From Emergomyces orientalis (lineage: Eukaryota; Ascomycota; Eurotiomycetes; Onygenales; Ajellomycetaceae): 64,000 bases of DNA. The position numbers were made by a program, and so were the translations under genes. The stretch covers positions 124,001 to 188,000 of the forward strand of contig MOWL01000029.1 of assembly GCA_002110485.1 (NCBI GenBank). Direction: 5' to 3'. Below the pieces are notes generated by a model. The model ran no database searches, was not told where the DNA came from, and was given only the letters and a program-made list of their open reading frames with translations. Of the stretch, positions 47,919-59,361 are shown piece after piece; within the stretch, counting starts at the first letter, position 1; the number at the start of each line of letters is the position of its first letter.

Positions 47919-49322
47919 TTGTATTTTCTTCTTTTGTCTTGCTTTTTTTAACAAAAAAAGAATGCCAAAAGATTGGGATTGATCTTTCACTTCTTTTGCG
48001 AACCCTCATAACCTGCTGCATATTGTTACATATTGTTGTCCATTCTACCGCCCCCCGGTTCGGGTTGGTTATTAACCCTTAATTTTCCCAGATACCACTT
48101 AAATAATCTATTTGCTTCCCCATGTATATGTGACTGTGCTACTTGGTTTTATGATTACATTCTTCATATTTCTTTTCCTATTTTACCTAATGCTAACATC
48201 TGGTTGTTTATTCCCATGCTCATTTTGTTACATTTTGGCACACCCGCTTGTTTTTTCCAACTTGGCTTTCCCCTTTCAAACTTTGAAGCCCTTTCTCTCT
48301 TTCAATGTTTATCTTTATCTATTGCCTCTTCTTCACGGCGTTGGTCGCGTGGTTTATTTACCATCATTGGATTAGCCCACTTTTTCCTCTTTCAAGCGCT
48401 GTTTTTCCCTTCTACCCTTCCCTTCCCTCCCCTTCCCTTCCCTTTTTCTGATTATGGATTGGTAATTAATAGCAGCGCATACGCTTTGCGTGGTTCTTAA
48501 AACACTTCTTCCATTTACCCCTTTACTATTTATTTCTCGTATTTTTCCGTTCCATTCGATTCTTGTTGCATTTTCTTCAGACCCTTTTCTACTTTCTACT
48601 TTTGCTTATTATACTACTTCTTTTAAATACGCCTTTTATTATCATTCCCTTCAAAATTACTACCTCCGTCCCCCCCCGTCCCCCCCCTTTTTTTTTTCTC
48701 TTTGACCTCGACAATGTTGACCTTGGCCTTTTAACCAAGCTATTTCTGTACATGTATAATAACAACCTTGAATGGTTTCACAACGAGAAAAACGGAAACA
48801 AAAAAATAACAATACTAATCTTATATATAGTTAACTCTTAATACCAATTGTAACTTATTTTTTAATGTTATTTCTATTGTTATTCGAAGAAATGGGAACG
48901 TATCCCACAACGTGATTGTAAGTTGGTTGATTTCACTCAGTAGAATAGCTGTAATAACACCGGCTAGATAAGAACGAAAAAGGCACAAACACAGAGATAG
49001 ATAGGCGGTTGGGTATCAAACGTCTTCAAAGTCAACATTTGAAAAAAGATAAAAAAGGATGAGATGAATGAAAGCTGGAATGTTGTCGACGAAGAAAAGA
49101 AAAAGTAAAAATAAAAATAAAACCAGCGGCGGGGAGAAGTTAAGAAGGCGAATGAAAGGGGCACAAGGGGTAATTTCACACCCCCGCCCTTCCTCAAATA
49201 ATACATTCCACATAAGTCAGGCCTGACACTCTCGGTGCTGCACGCTTGGGAGGCACCTGTCCTACAAGTTCCTGCGCCGAGTCCAGTCCCTAAGGGTTGA
49301 ATCAATATCCGATAGCCGCGGG
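47919..49322. other. Intergenic region between convergent genes
   Basis: T-rich and AT-rich DNA, with C-runs and T-runs near 48670-48700. No coding region supported on either strand. Confidence 0.55.
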
Positions 49323-50615
49323 CTAGCAATAATAACCATGATCATGGCCATGACCAGAATGAGAATGACATTCATCGCTATAAACCGAAGCATCGTCCCA
49401 CTCCGATTCCGAATCCTTTGGCGTCTGCGGAGAGTCACCTACCAACTCCAACGTTATTTCGGGTGGAAGACCGGTATCGAAATTGCCATTGCTGCCATCA
49501 TGCTCAGCGTCCACTGTGGGCAGCTCCGTAATTGGGGTCGCTGGGGGCGAGCGACTATAGTTGGAAGAAAGTGATGTAAGTGAGTCGCGTCGGAATCGTG
49601 GGATTTTTAAGTCAGGAACAGGAGATTTGTCGCGTTGAGTGTAGCCGTGGGGGGCCAGTTCATCATTAAACATCCTGGGGTAGTAGTTTCTAATTGTGAC
49701 ATGGTCCTTGGTGTTATGATGGCCGTGGCCGCGGCGGTGATCGTGATCGTGATCGTGATCGTTGACACTGGAGTTAGATTTGCCATGGGACCGGCCCGAG
49801 TATAACTGCCGATGAGCACACTTAGGTCGTGAAGGGTTCTCCATACCAGCTAGGGTCAGTGATCGAGTTATTTTTGTGGGAGTATAGCACTCCAAATCAC
49901 GATCAGAACGACTTTCACGTGTAGGTTCCTCTGTAGATGCTCCAAATTGTTGCCATCTCTCGATTGTCTCTTTTATCCAATCCGGTTTAGGCTTATGCAG
50001 CGGGCGGTGTGAATGCGGCATCGATTTTGATCGTGACAGCTTACAGCTCTCAGCGTCAAGGGGAAAAACTTTAGGTCCATGGCAATGCAAAAACACGTCC
50101 ACCCAAAATAGCAGTCTAGGTGGTGCATATACGTGACCCTTGTGCGGCCGGTCACGGGCCTTTAGAATTTTGCGAAGACTTTTCAATGTAGCTTTGTTCC
50201 GTACTACTCGTCCAACTATACACGCGCTGCACTGATTCGTTTGATACCGCCATTCTCCAGCTGGCTTGGTATATTTTTCAGTATTATGGGCATGTTCCGT
50301 CCACATGTTGTTTAGCTGATATAGATCGTTCACTAGCTGTTTTTCGGCTCCGGAACGTGTCTCGTGCTGTGTGTTGAGCAAGTTGATTCGGGGCCCTACT
50401 TCGTACTTAATCAAATTAAGTAGGTGCTCGATTAGATCAACGTCGAGCTTTTCGTGGAGTGAGCACAATCTCTTCAGTTCTTTCCTCCAGGAAAACAAGG
50501 CAGAGGACGATTTCTGCTCCATATCCGGGTCACTGACTTGACCTCTGTATAACTCGAATGCCAGTTGGCTCTTCTGGTCGTCATTTAACCTGCTGGTTGC
50601 ATCAGAAAAAGGCAT
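49323..50615 (-). CDS. Unrecognised protein with His/Asp-rich repeats
   Basis: A single uninterrupted frame of 430 residues from an ATG with clear fungal codon bias. No known family is recognised. The first 180 residues are helical and conserved-looking (ALFSWRKELKRLCSLHEKLD; NLIKYEVGPRINLL; a CSACIVGRV pair of Cys). The rest is Ser/Pro-rich. Two His/Asp clusters stand out: NDHDHDHDHRRGHGHH near residues 286-301, and the C-terminus with SHSGHGHDHG. These could bind metal ions, but nothing else supports that. A GATCGT repeat in DNA (49739-49760) encodes the HD run. No signal peptide or membrane segment. Confidence 0.8.
   Translation of the reverse strand: MPFSDATSRLNDDQKSQLAFELYRGQVSDPDMEQKSSSALFSWRKELKRLCSLHEKLDVDLIEHLLNLIKYEVGPRINLLNTQHETRSGAEKQLVNDLYQLNNMWTEHAHNTEKYTKPAGEWRYQTNQCSACIVGRVVRNKATLKSLRKILKARDRPHKGHVYAPPRLLFWVDVFLHCHGPKVFPLDAESCKLSRSKSMPHSHRPLHKPKPDWIKETIERWQQFGASTEEPTRESRSDRDLECYTPTKITRSLTLAGMENPSRPKCAHRQLYSGRSHGKSNSSVNDHDHDHDHRRGHGHHNTKDHVTIRNYYPRMFNDELAPHGYTQRDKSPVPDLKIPRFRRDSLTSLSSNYSRSPPATPITELPTVDAEHDGSNGNFDTGLPPEITLELVGDSPQTPKDSESEWDDASVYSDECHSHSGHGHDHGYYC
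49739..49760. repeat. GATCGT hexanucleotide repeat coding His-Asp
   Basis: A tandem hexamer within the unrecognised gene; on the coding (minus) strand it reads as alternating His and Asp codons. Probably length-variable. Confidence 0.85.
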
Positions 50616-52192
50616 TGCCCGGTATCTTCACGTGTTAGATGAGTCAGAAACACAAGGGGATGTTGATTTAGAGAAATTTAAACTGGGTCAGGCCGCCTTT
50701 GAGGTTCAATGTATGTCGGTCATCGAAGTTTCCGCGTTTCTTTCGCAGTGAAGGTGTGGAAGATGCGTTTTTATAGTAGAAGTTAAAAGAGATTTCAAAG
50801 GGAAAATCTTCTCTCAAGCAGTGAGGGCCAGCTCAAAAAGTCTGAGTGCAGTAGTTGTGAATTCCTGGTACCTAATGTGACTTGGAACAGGCTCGAACGT
50901 GGAAAAAGCCAGCCTCAATTCTAGCAACTGTTGGGGTGCAAGGACATGTATGAACCGCTTGAGATGACCTCGTTGGTTTTAACTTTTCAATATGTAAGCG
51001 TAGAGTATATGTATAATGAGTGAATCTATGCAGCCAGTGCAATAATCAAAAATGTGTAAGCAAGAAGGAGGCCTGGGCAATCCGGAGGACAAGGGAAACG
51101 GTAAAAAAAAATAATTAAATTGGTTGAAATGAACGTGAGCTGCATGGAAAAATAAAGAAGGAATGAAACAGAAAGATAAAAGCGATAAAGCAGTTCTTAT
51201 ACTTTTGCAGAAGGTGATGGCAAGGGAGGAAAGTCCCCATTTTCCCTTTAGATATCTTCCGATAGCTGAATCGCGTGAGTCGTGTCGTGAACAAAGCACG
51301 TAGCGATGACGCTATTTCATGCCTCATAAAATGTAGTGAACCATAGCATTGAGCGGAAATTCCATGACCCTAAGACAGCTAGTTCCCTCAGATAATAGGA
51401 GAAGCAGAGTGTTTCCAGGAAACATGCCGGGTGCCGTTTGAAGGGGCATCTTTGTTGAAGTTTAGATGGGTCTGTCACGCAATAAGAGCTGTCAAGCCCG
51501 CGATTTTCCGGGGCCGAACTCGACATTCCCCCATACATAAAGTTCCACGTTGGACAATTTCCCTCGGAGTATTAAAGAACGTTGAAGATTTTATGTTCGA
51601 ACAAAGGAATCGGGCTGAGGCGTTGAAGGAGTGTGGAGGTTGCCAAACGGGGATGGCGACTTTGATATCACGTGGCCCCTGCCCAACCCTAAGCTGATAG
51701 CAATATAACCCACCCCCTCCCCTACCCCTGGCAGGTCGGTATGACGGCAACAGGTTTCTTTTTTCGCTTCCGGCTTGTCAACTATTTTACTATGCTTCCA
51801 ACCTTTTATTATTCCGTTGTGCTCTTAATTTCCATTTACTTAATCCTCTCCACCCAGTGACATTTTACAGCACCTGAAAGCTTACGACGGAATGTTTGTT
51901 ACGCAGTGTACTTTTGTTTACAGCGTATTTTTCAGCCAATAATAATAATATTTATTCTTCATCTACCCAGGCTAATTACACATGTTTAGGGCGAAGATGA
52001 AAACAGAGAGCGAAGTTGTTGAGATAAAGTAGGAGGCAAAGGGGTTGGAAGATCCGCCGCCCAGTTATCCCCAGCTTTGGGCGGAACGATGTCATCTTTA
52101 GCTTGGGTAGGTGCAATACCATGTAAGAAATATATTACATGAATGGTTGACCTGATAGATTCTTTTGAGTCCAAGTGTTCGGATGTTTCCCT
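50616..52192. other. Intergenic region
   Basis: 1.6 kb between two minus-strand genes, covering the promoter of the His/Asp-rich gene and the 3' flank of the alcohol oxidase gene. Nothing else recognised; short frames have no domain. Confidence 0.55.
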
Positions 52193-54547
52193 CTAAAGTC
52201 GTGGGCTACTGTGAGCCCTTTCGCTGCTAAGGACCTTCGAAATGTTCTGGCTAGTCCAGTCTGAAATAGCCAGGTTCGTCACCATCGGGTTGACACCGCT
52301 AGCACTTGGGAAAACCGACGCATCAGCGACGTAAAGCCCATCAGTTCCCCAGACCTTCCCACTAGGATCAACGACGCTGGTTTTCGGCGATGTGCCCATG
52401 CGGCAAGTACCCATCTGATGGGCGCTTGCAAAGATGGTGCGTTCAGGGGCCAAGGGAGAATAAGTATGGCGCACTTTTTTGATCCAGGCTTGGAATGCCG
52501 CATGATTGACGCCTGCTTCGGGGCCACATGACTCAGTCGCTGAACGCTCTGGGCGAATGAACGATGGAACCTCACGACTGGTTGTGTGAATTTCTAGAGC
52601 GCCGCAAACATAGGCAATTTTCGCAGCTCCAATAACTGCTTCCATCATATTCTTTCTATCGAAATGAGATGGAGTATAGGAGATTCTACATCTGCCATCA
52701 ACGGGATCTGGGTAAACTCTCCCACCATATCGTTCGCGGGTGAGAGTGATAAAGCCAGCCGTGTTGCGAAGATTTGAGACAAAGCGTTTATAGTTACAGC
52801 CATCGGTCCAAGGGAAAATGGGGAGGAAGAACGATGGGATTGTTGTTACTGTTTCAATCTTCGCTCCGTGGCCGTGGCCATCTATATTTTCGAACTCGTT
52901 TACCACGGAAGTGAGAATGCCGCCTTCCCATGGTTTCATCTCTTCTCCAAAGATGGCAGACAGGAGAATAACTTTACGAATTAACAAAGCGTTAGCGTCT
53001 GCATGAAAAATCCAACTTGCCATAGAGAAAGCTAGCTGGAACATGAACTCACCTGGATGCAGGTACAAATTACGCCCAATCTGTGGGTTTTTCAGGCCAC
53101 TTCTGAGCAGAAGCAGGGGGGTTTGCAAGGACCCACAAGACACAATGATCTTTTTGGCCTTGATTACCACCTTTCGTTTAATAACAGGCTCTCCACTGAC
53201 GCCGTGATTGATGTCCCTTGAAGTCCAGGTTCCTTCAACTCCATGAGCAAGACAGTTCCCGGCATTTCCCTCTCTAAACAATATTCTCTCGGCGTAGAAA
53301 CCTTCGATAAATCGCGCTCCTGCGCGGGCAGCGTCTGCCAAAAAGGTCACTTGGGGGCCCTTCTTGCCGCAAGACCCACAGCCTAGGGTGCAATGCCCGC
53401 AGGAATGTTCTTGATTACCCGTATTCTGAGGCACTGTCTTGGCAGAATACCCCAGTTTCCGTGCGCCCTCAAGCAGAATACGGTTCGCATTATTGTGTTT
53501 GACATGTTCCGTGTTGACACCCATACGATCGCAAACACGATCAAGAGATTTCTGAAACTCCGTAGAGGTGAAAAATGGCATTCCTTTTTTTGCCCATTCT
53601 TGACGAACGTAATTCTGCGTCTGTAGGGACGCTGACCAGTTAACAGCTCCGCCGCCGCCCCAAGTTGAACCAGAGATGACGGCGATTGAGCCATCATCGG
53701 AAACATTGGCGCCACCATTCTCGAACAAATTCAAGGTTCCCTCCTTCATTGTCATGGGGAAGTGTTTCTCTGACCAGTAATAAGATTTTTCAACCACGAT
53801 AACACTGTGGCCCGCTTCCGCAAGATTCTTTGCCGCCACAGCGGCACCGCAACCGCTTCCAATGATGACTATATCAGTATCGATTGTTTCGGTATTGTCT
53901 CCCGGAGGGATTTGCAGAAATTCGTAAGGATACCCTGCGGCAGGAGTGAAATTGATCGGTACTCTGGGGAAACCAATAATAGCAGGGAGTGTAGGGCTCA
54001 AAGGAACCCATGCTTTGTGGAAGAGGGTGATCAACGAACGATATAAGGCGCGCATTGGTGGAAGAACTGAAATAGCCCAGCCCCTAAAAATTGCTTCGCG
54101 AACACGATAAGGCTGACACTGAATAGGAGCAGCGTATCCGGTCAGTGCAAGGGCCACGGGTCGACTATTAAGGGCGTTGAGTATGACACTGATGCCTCGC
54201 CTAGCCTCGTCTGGGATTTGCTGACCGAGCACACGACATATGCTCTCTTTGAATTCAGGAACGGAGGAAGCATTTTCCGCGAGGAACCGGACGGCGAGGT
54301 CCGAGTGTGCAGAAGCGCCGTGAATGGACTGAAGGTGATGAGCTGCAAGTGCAAACTCGGCATCATTGATCATACAGTCACTTGGGCACCCGCCGGCACT
54401 TTTTGGTCTGATGGATGGGATAACAGTGTCTGCCAGGGCCAGCAGTGTTTTCCATTGTAGCGGGGTTAAAATAGTATTTGCTGCGGGTGCTGGAGCTAAA
54501 GGGCTGTCCAAGATTTCGACCGGAGTAGAAGACAACGAAGAAGTCAT
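52193..54547 (-). CDS. Long-chain fatty alcohol oxidase (GMC family)
   Basis: Two exons, 54547-53053 and 52971-52193, give 757 residues, normal for fungal long-chain alcohol oxidases. The enzyme oxidises long-chain omega-alcohols to aldehydes with FAD and O2, in the omega-oxidation or peroxisomal/ER route of fatty acid and alkane breakdown. Family marks: the FAD motif IIGSGCGAAVAAKNLAEAG near residues 235-255, STWGGGGAVNWSAS, the cysteine-rich CGHCTLGCGSCGKKGP, and the C-terminal HQMGTCRMGTSPKTSVVDP and SGVNPMVTNLA. The frame is open through an 81-nt intron (53052-52972, GTGAGT...TAAAG); removing it restores HPVILLSAIFGEEMKPWEG, the family form of this segment. The gene diverges from the SCP-type thiolase gene. 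Confidence 0.93.
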   Translation of the reverse strand: MTSSLSSTPVEILDSPLAPAPAANTILTPLQWKTLLALADTVIPSIRPKSAGGCPSDCMINDAEFALAAHHLQSIHGASAHSDLAVRFLAENASSVPEFKESICRVLGQQIPDEARRGISVILNALNSRPVALALTGYAAPIQCQPYRVREAIFRGWAISVLPPMRALYRSLITLFHKAWVPLSPTLPAIIGFPRVPINFTPAAGYPYEFLQIPPGDNTETIDTDIVIIGSGCGAAVAAKNLAEAGHSVIVVEKSYYWSEKHFPMTMKEGTLNLFENGGANVSDDGSIAVISGSTWGGGGAVNWSASLQTQNYVRQEWAKKGMPFFTSTEFQKSLDRVCDRMGVNTEHVKHNNANRILLEGARKLGYSAKTVPQNTGNQEHSCGHCTLGCGSCGKKGPQVTFLADAARAGARFIEGFYAERILFREGNAGNCLAHGVEGTWTSRDINHGVSGEPVIKRKVVIKAKKIIVSCGSLQTPLLLLRSGLKNPQIGRNLYLHPGEFMFQLAFSMASWIFHADANALLIRKVILLSAIFGEEMKPWEGGILTSVVNEFENIDGHGHGAKIETVTTIPSFFLPIFPWTDGCNYKRFVSNLRNTAGFITLTRERYGGRVYPDPVDGRCRISYTPSHFDRKNMMEAVIGAAKIAYVCGALEIHTTSREVPSFIRPERSATESCGPEAGVNHAAFQAWIKKVRHTYSPLAPERTIFASAHQMGTCRMGTSPKTSVVDPSGKVWGTDGLYVADASVFPSASGVNPMVTNLAISDWTSQNISKVLSSERAHSSPRL
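52972..53052 (-). other. Stop-free in-frame intron in the alcohol oxidase gene
   Basis: 81 nt, a multiple of three, with no stop. The donor is GTGAGT and the acceptor TAAAG; after removal G joins TT to make valine of HPVILL. Retention would insert 27 residues including a hydrophobic stretch, between the FAD-binding region and the substrate domain. Confidence 0.85.
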
Positions 54548-56661
54548 AGCGATCGATTTGCGATGTGGCCGTACAGAAAGGGGGTATCAAGGGTAACAAG
54601 CAATCCAGCAAAAGGGAATGAAAACAAAAAGATCAACAGGACCAACAGGACAACAGGCCAACGAGAGCGTACTGGGTCTAACTAGATGGGTTCTTTGACA
54701 GCGATAATCTTCGCTTTGCCTGTGATGAAGCGAAAGTCTGGGGGCTTAAGCAGAGCAGCAAACAGGAAATAACAGCAGCTTTCCAACTTGACGGTAGGTA
54801 AAAGAATAGGAGGAGCGAGAGAAGAGGTATACAAGTGATAATGCTAATGCCTGTTGATGATGCTTAGCTTCAGGGAGATAAGAAGATGACGAGGAATAGT
54901 TGATATCAAGAAGAAGAAGAAGAAGAAGAAAAGGGGAAAAAAAGAATATAGGAGGGTTTATTTGTTGTTTTTGTTGTTTATTCGTTGGCGGAGGAAGGAA
55001 GCGCCCTTGCACGCAGACGGCAGCCACGATGATATGATAGGATACTTAGGTAAGGAATAAAATATATAACTATCGACGATGCAGATATAATTATACTGAC
55101 ATCAAAATCGAGTAGGGGTTTCGTCTAGGGGTCTGTCGCCTGTCGCCTGTCTCCTGTCAGTCGTGTGCGCCGTGGATATAGGGATCAATACAGCTCGGTA
55201 GTTAAATATTAATATTAATACCAAGGTTGTCCCAGAGCTTTACACACTTTCCACACCGGCAAATCAAACATCACTTTGAGGGGCGGCCCTTTTGAAATTG
55301 CCTTTGGTGTTATCATTCAAGCTTAAAAATCGAAAAGAAGTGCGCCTCTCAGGTACATAATATATCTGTTTGCGGGCTCAATGCGGAGAGGGCATATGAA
55401 TCACAACTTTCTCTCACTTGGCCAAATGATTGCAGGCAAAAGGCTCTCTGGGGACGAATTGGCGCAGTTTAGCGGGCGACTAGCAGGTTTTTCTGGGGTC
55501 GTGAGAGCTTCTCTTAACCTAGGCTAGCCAATATGTTTACCGAATTTTTTTCATGTGGAAATGCCTGTGCATGAACCTGGCAATGCGTCAATGTGATTGA
55601 TACCACACCACGCGCCATGATAACTATGCTTATTATCGATGGAGGCTAAAGGGGAAAGCCAGGAACCTATAGATACTATAGATATACGAAGCTGTTTTGG
55701 CCTCCCTACATGTCAGTAGCTTAGAGGCCAAGGGTGTTAAAATATCTGCTTGCTTTATATGATTATTCGAGCATGGTACTGACGACAACTTGCTGCAAGA
55801 AAACAATATAGACCATTGTTCCAGCATCAAAGCAAAGAATGAAAGAAAGCATTTTGCGTCAATGCTAGTTCTTTGTCCCCAAGGACAATTCGCCCCCAAA
55901 TTGAGTTCGTTAAACAAACAGTCATCTTCAACCTCATTTGACTTCAACCTCATCTTCAACCTCGCCGCAACCTTTGCATTACACTGGGCTGTACGTTTCT
56001 CTCATTCCTCACTGGATGAAAAGACGGACATGATGACAAGTTTATATTTATATCTACGAGAACACATAACATGATCCTCTGCTCATTTCCAAGGTTTAAC
56101 TGCACAGCGCTGCCAAGCCCATCCACACCTCGGCCCGCGGATTGGCCCTGGATTCCCGGTTGTTCAAGGCCCATAATAATTCGCATAAAAATGCTCCAAA
56201 AGTGCCCACAGTAATAAGTATACCCCCCTCCACAACGCCACCTGTTCAGGCCTCTGGCTGTTTGCCAGGCGCCCAAGAACTGCCAACCCACTTTTTTTCT
56301 GTTTATCCAGCTCGCTGGGCTCTAACATCAAATTCCTCATATGGGGGGGCAAATCAGCAGATACGGCTGCTGAGTAACAGTGGGCCCTCGCAAAACTTCC
56401 GAAGCCGAGAAGGAAAAAAGTTAACTGATTCAGCTCTATAATCATTTCAATCTTCTTCAAGCTTCATTATAGCTAAATATATATATATATATATATATAC
56501 ATATATATGTATGTCGTCTTCGCCCTAGACTCTGCCATCTTCTTTCTCTCACTCCGTCTCCTGCCAGCATCCTTGTCGAACGTCGAGATTCTGTGCTCCT
56601 GTCAGCTTGGTTTGAGGGCCTTCTAGATTCCTCCTACCAATCGCATCTATTCCTACCGACA
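54548..56661. promoter_or_regulatory. Divergent promoter region of alcohol oxidase and thiolase genes
   Basis: The 2.1 kb separate two catabolic genes pointing apart. It contains an AAG trinucleotide repeat (54908-54930), a long TA repeat (about 56477-56510) and one CCTCGG hexamer at 56128-56133, the known core of the FarA/FarB fatty-acid regulator site in Aspergillus, 529 bp before the thiolase start. One hexamer alone is weak evidence. No coding frame is supported. Confidence 0.45.
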
Positions 56662-58471
56662 ATGACTCTTCACTCACGGCGTCAAGCCCGCGATCGTGTC
56701 TATGTACTAGGCGCGGGCATGTCGCCTTTCCTCAAGCCAAATCCCAAAAGAGATTATCCCCAGATGGGTCTTGAGGCTGGCACCAAGGCCCTCCTGGATG
56801 CTGGAATCACATACGATGATGTTGAGCAGGGCTTTGCATGCTATGCCTATGGCGACTCAACTTCTGGCCAGAGAGTCTTCTATCAGTTCGGTAAACCCGC
56901 CACCAAGTTTCTCAATTTCTCAATTTCCGTTCATATTTCTCGTAAATCCCTTGCGGTTGCATCTGCTGTCGATTGCCTCTCTTCTCCGTATTAAATTTAA
57001 TAAACAAAATTGAAACCCGTGCTCATGATGTTATTGAGAACCAGGAATGACAGGTATCCCGATTATCAATGTCAACAATGCCTGCGCAACCGGCTCGTCA
57101 GGTTTGTATCTTGCTCGCCAATCCCTCAGCTTGGGCGGCGCAGATGTCGCTTTGGTCATTGGTTTTGAAAAGATGATGGCTGGCCGCCTAAAGAAGTTTT
57201 TCACCGACCGGTCTGTTCCTCAAGGCCTCCATGCAGAGAAGATGTTCGACCTCAACCCAAACAGCGAGCCGGGAAATATCAGCCTGTTCGGCAATGCTGG
57301 TTTGGAATACATTGAAAAGTATTACCTTGCTTTTCCCAGCCTGCGCGAAGCATTATTCTATTCTGGCCATATCCAGCTAACAAGCTCTCTGTTCCTATTA
57401 AGACATGATGCTATACCCGATGATTTAGCCGAGATTGCCAGAGTCAACCACCTACACAGTGCCAAGAACCCTTACAGCCAATTCCAGACTGTATACACTC
57501 TCGATGAGATCAAAAAGAGTGCAGCACTGTATGGCCCAGTCACAAAGTTGCAATGGTGAACCACTTCCTTAACTTGGCCTGCTATGTTACGCAGGATTAT
57601 AAATGGCTAATATATTTTATTTTCCATAACCAGCTGCCCGACATCTGATGGCGCCGCTGCTGCTGTCCTCGTCTCAGAACGGTGGTTGGACGAGCATCCC
57701 GAGTGCAAAAGCAAGGCTATTGAAATTGCAGGACAAGCAATAGTAACGTAAGCCCTCACCCTCGAAAACTTCCTGATCATCCTTCGCACCCCGCGACTAC
57801 AATTGCCATCAGTTCATACTTATTCATATCAACCATATAGAGACCAAGCCGAGACCTTTGGATCTTCGTCAATGGACCTCGTCGGATATCAGATGACGAA
57901 GCGTGCCGTCGCTGCCGCTCTTGCCGAATCAAACACACCAGTCGCCCGTGTTGGCGTTTGCGAGCTCCATGACTGTTTCGCCGCTAACGAGCTGGTAACC
58001 ATTGACGCTCTGGGACTCTGTGAACCCGGTAAAGCTGGCGAATTCGTTCGCAACGGAAACATTTCACATGGCGGCCGTGTCGTCGTCAACCCGTCTGGTG
58101 GTCTCATCTCCAAAGGCCACCCTCTAGGCGCCACTGGTCTCGCCCAATGCGCAGAACTGGTCTGGCAGCTCAGAGGTTGGGCGAATAGCAGGCTCGCACC
58201 GTACACGACGGTGGCTCTACAGCATAACCTAGGTCTGGGTGGTGCTGCCGTGGTGTCTGTGTATAAGCGTGCGGACGAGTTAGCGAATGCTCCCATGACA
58301 GATAATGAAGTCTCCAGGCTATCAGGCGTGGGCTATAACCCTGCAACGGAAGTTAGACAGGTCACCGTCGAGCAAATTAGGAGTATCCTAAGCAAACAGA
58401 ATAACAACCAATGGGCTCGCGTTGGCGGTCGTGGTGGGGACTTGGAGACCACTTTCCTTGCCAGAATTTGA
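56662..58471 (+). CDS. SCP-x type thiolase (sterol carrier protein thiolase)
   Basis: Five exons, 56662-56890, 57045-57318, 57403-57555, 57634-57747 and 57841-58471, give 466 residues. The family cleaves 3-ketoacyl-CoA in the peroxisome. The thiolase cysteine is in NNACATGSSGLYLARQ (Cys about 90); NPYSQFQ, CCPTSDGAAAAVL, CELHDCFAANE and GGLISKGHPLGATG complete the set of active-site segments. There is no C-terminal SCP2 domain, only 466 residues, so this is the stand-alone thiolase seen in many fungi. Exon 2/3 joining removes an 84-nt stop-free intron (57319-57402); the family alignment EYIEKHDAIPDDLAEIARVN requires that. The last residues are ARI, an imperfect PTS1. The start is the first ATG in frame, in context GACAATGAC. 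Confidence 0.93.
57319..57402 (+). other. Stop-free in-frame intron in the thiolase gene
   Basis: 84 nt, GTATTA...TTAAG, with a CTAAC branch-like site at about 57377-57381. Its length is a multiple of three and it has no stop, so an automatic model could keep it. Keeping it would insert 28 residues absent from thiolases. Confidence 0.82.
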
Positions 58472-59361
58472 AAAATGTGGTGTTTTTTCTTCTTGCTTTT
58501 GATGGTATGTACCCCTCCACGTGTTGTTTTGGGCCCTATTTTGTTCTTTAGTACCCCATTTGCATTGATATAGACTACCGAATTTCGTTTTGCATTATGG
58601 TATCTGCATATTTTATATTTTGTTTAGATTAGTGAGGGTATTACACATATTGACCGCCTGATATTCGGCATTCTAAATATGATACCACGTGATTTCATTT
58701 TTCGAGTCCCCTAGTGGGAAGAGTACGCAAGAGCGGTTCCTGCCCATAATAATATCTTCATATAATTGTCGTCCGATTTAAGGATAATGTTATCGATGAA
58801 CGGACCAACCCTTTGAGCTGCTCCGCTTGTAGAACCCGTCCGTACATGCCGCGAAGCGACAAAAACGAATGAATGTAATGAAACAAAAAAGGAGAAACTA
58901 TTATTCGCACTAGCCCTTGTCTGTTGGATTCTAAAAACATGTTATCAAGGGGTCACAGGAAATGTTTTGTTTGTGTTACAATGCACTATTTGCAGGAGGA
59001 AGGAGCTTGTGAATCAAACGCAAGCCTGTGTCTTCAAATGCACAACTAGAGAATGGGGTGGGCCAACCATTGGGATCTGTTAGAGATTAGTTAAGGGGAA
59101 CGAGGGAGGGGTAAGATAACATGCGTAGATTGGTATAGATTTGATGAAATCAAAATTTCCGAGGCTATGAATTAAGAGATAATGAATTAGGCTTGACTGA
59201 AAACCCTGAGCAGGTTTCGGCGCAAGTTACAAGGAGACCATTAAACTAGACCATGTATCCATCAGAGTGCAAACATTTATAGCTTGACCATGCCCTTTAA
59301 AAATGAAAGCCAAAAAATTCCATCAAGCAGAAAAAGGGTTGTTAGGGGTGGAATATTGCCA
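58472..59361. other. Intergenic region between convergent genes
   Basis: 3' flanks of the thiolase and kelch genes. AT-rich; nothing else recognised. Confidence 0.55.
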
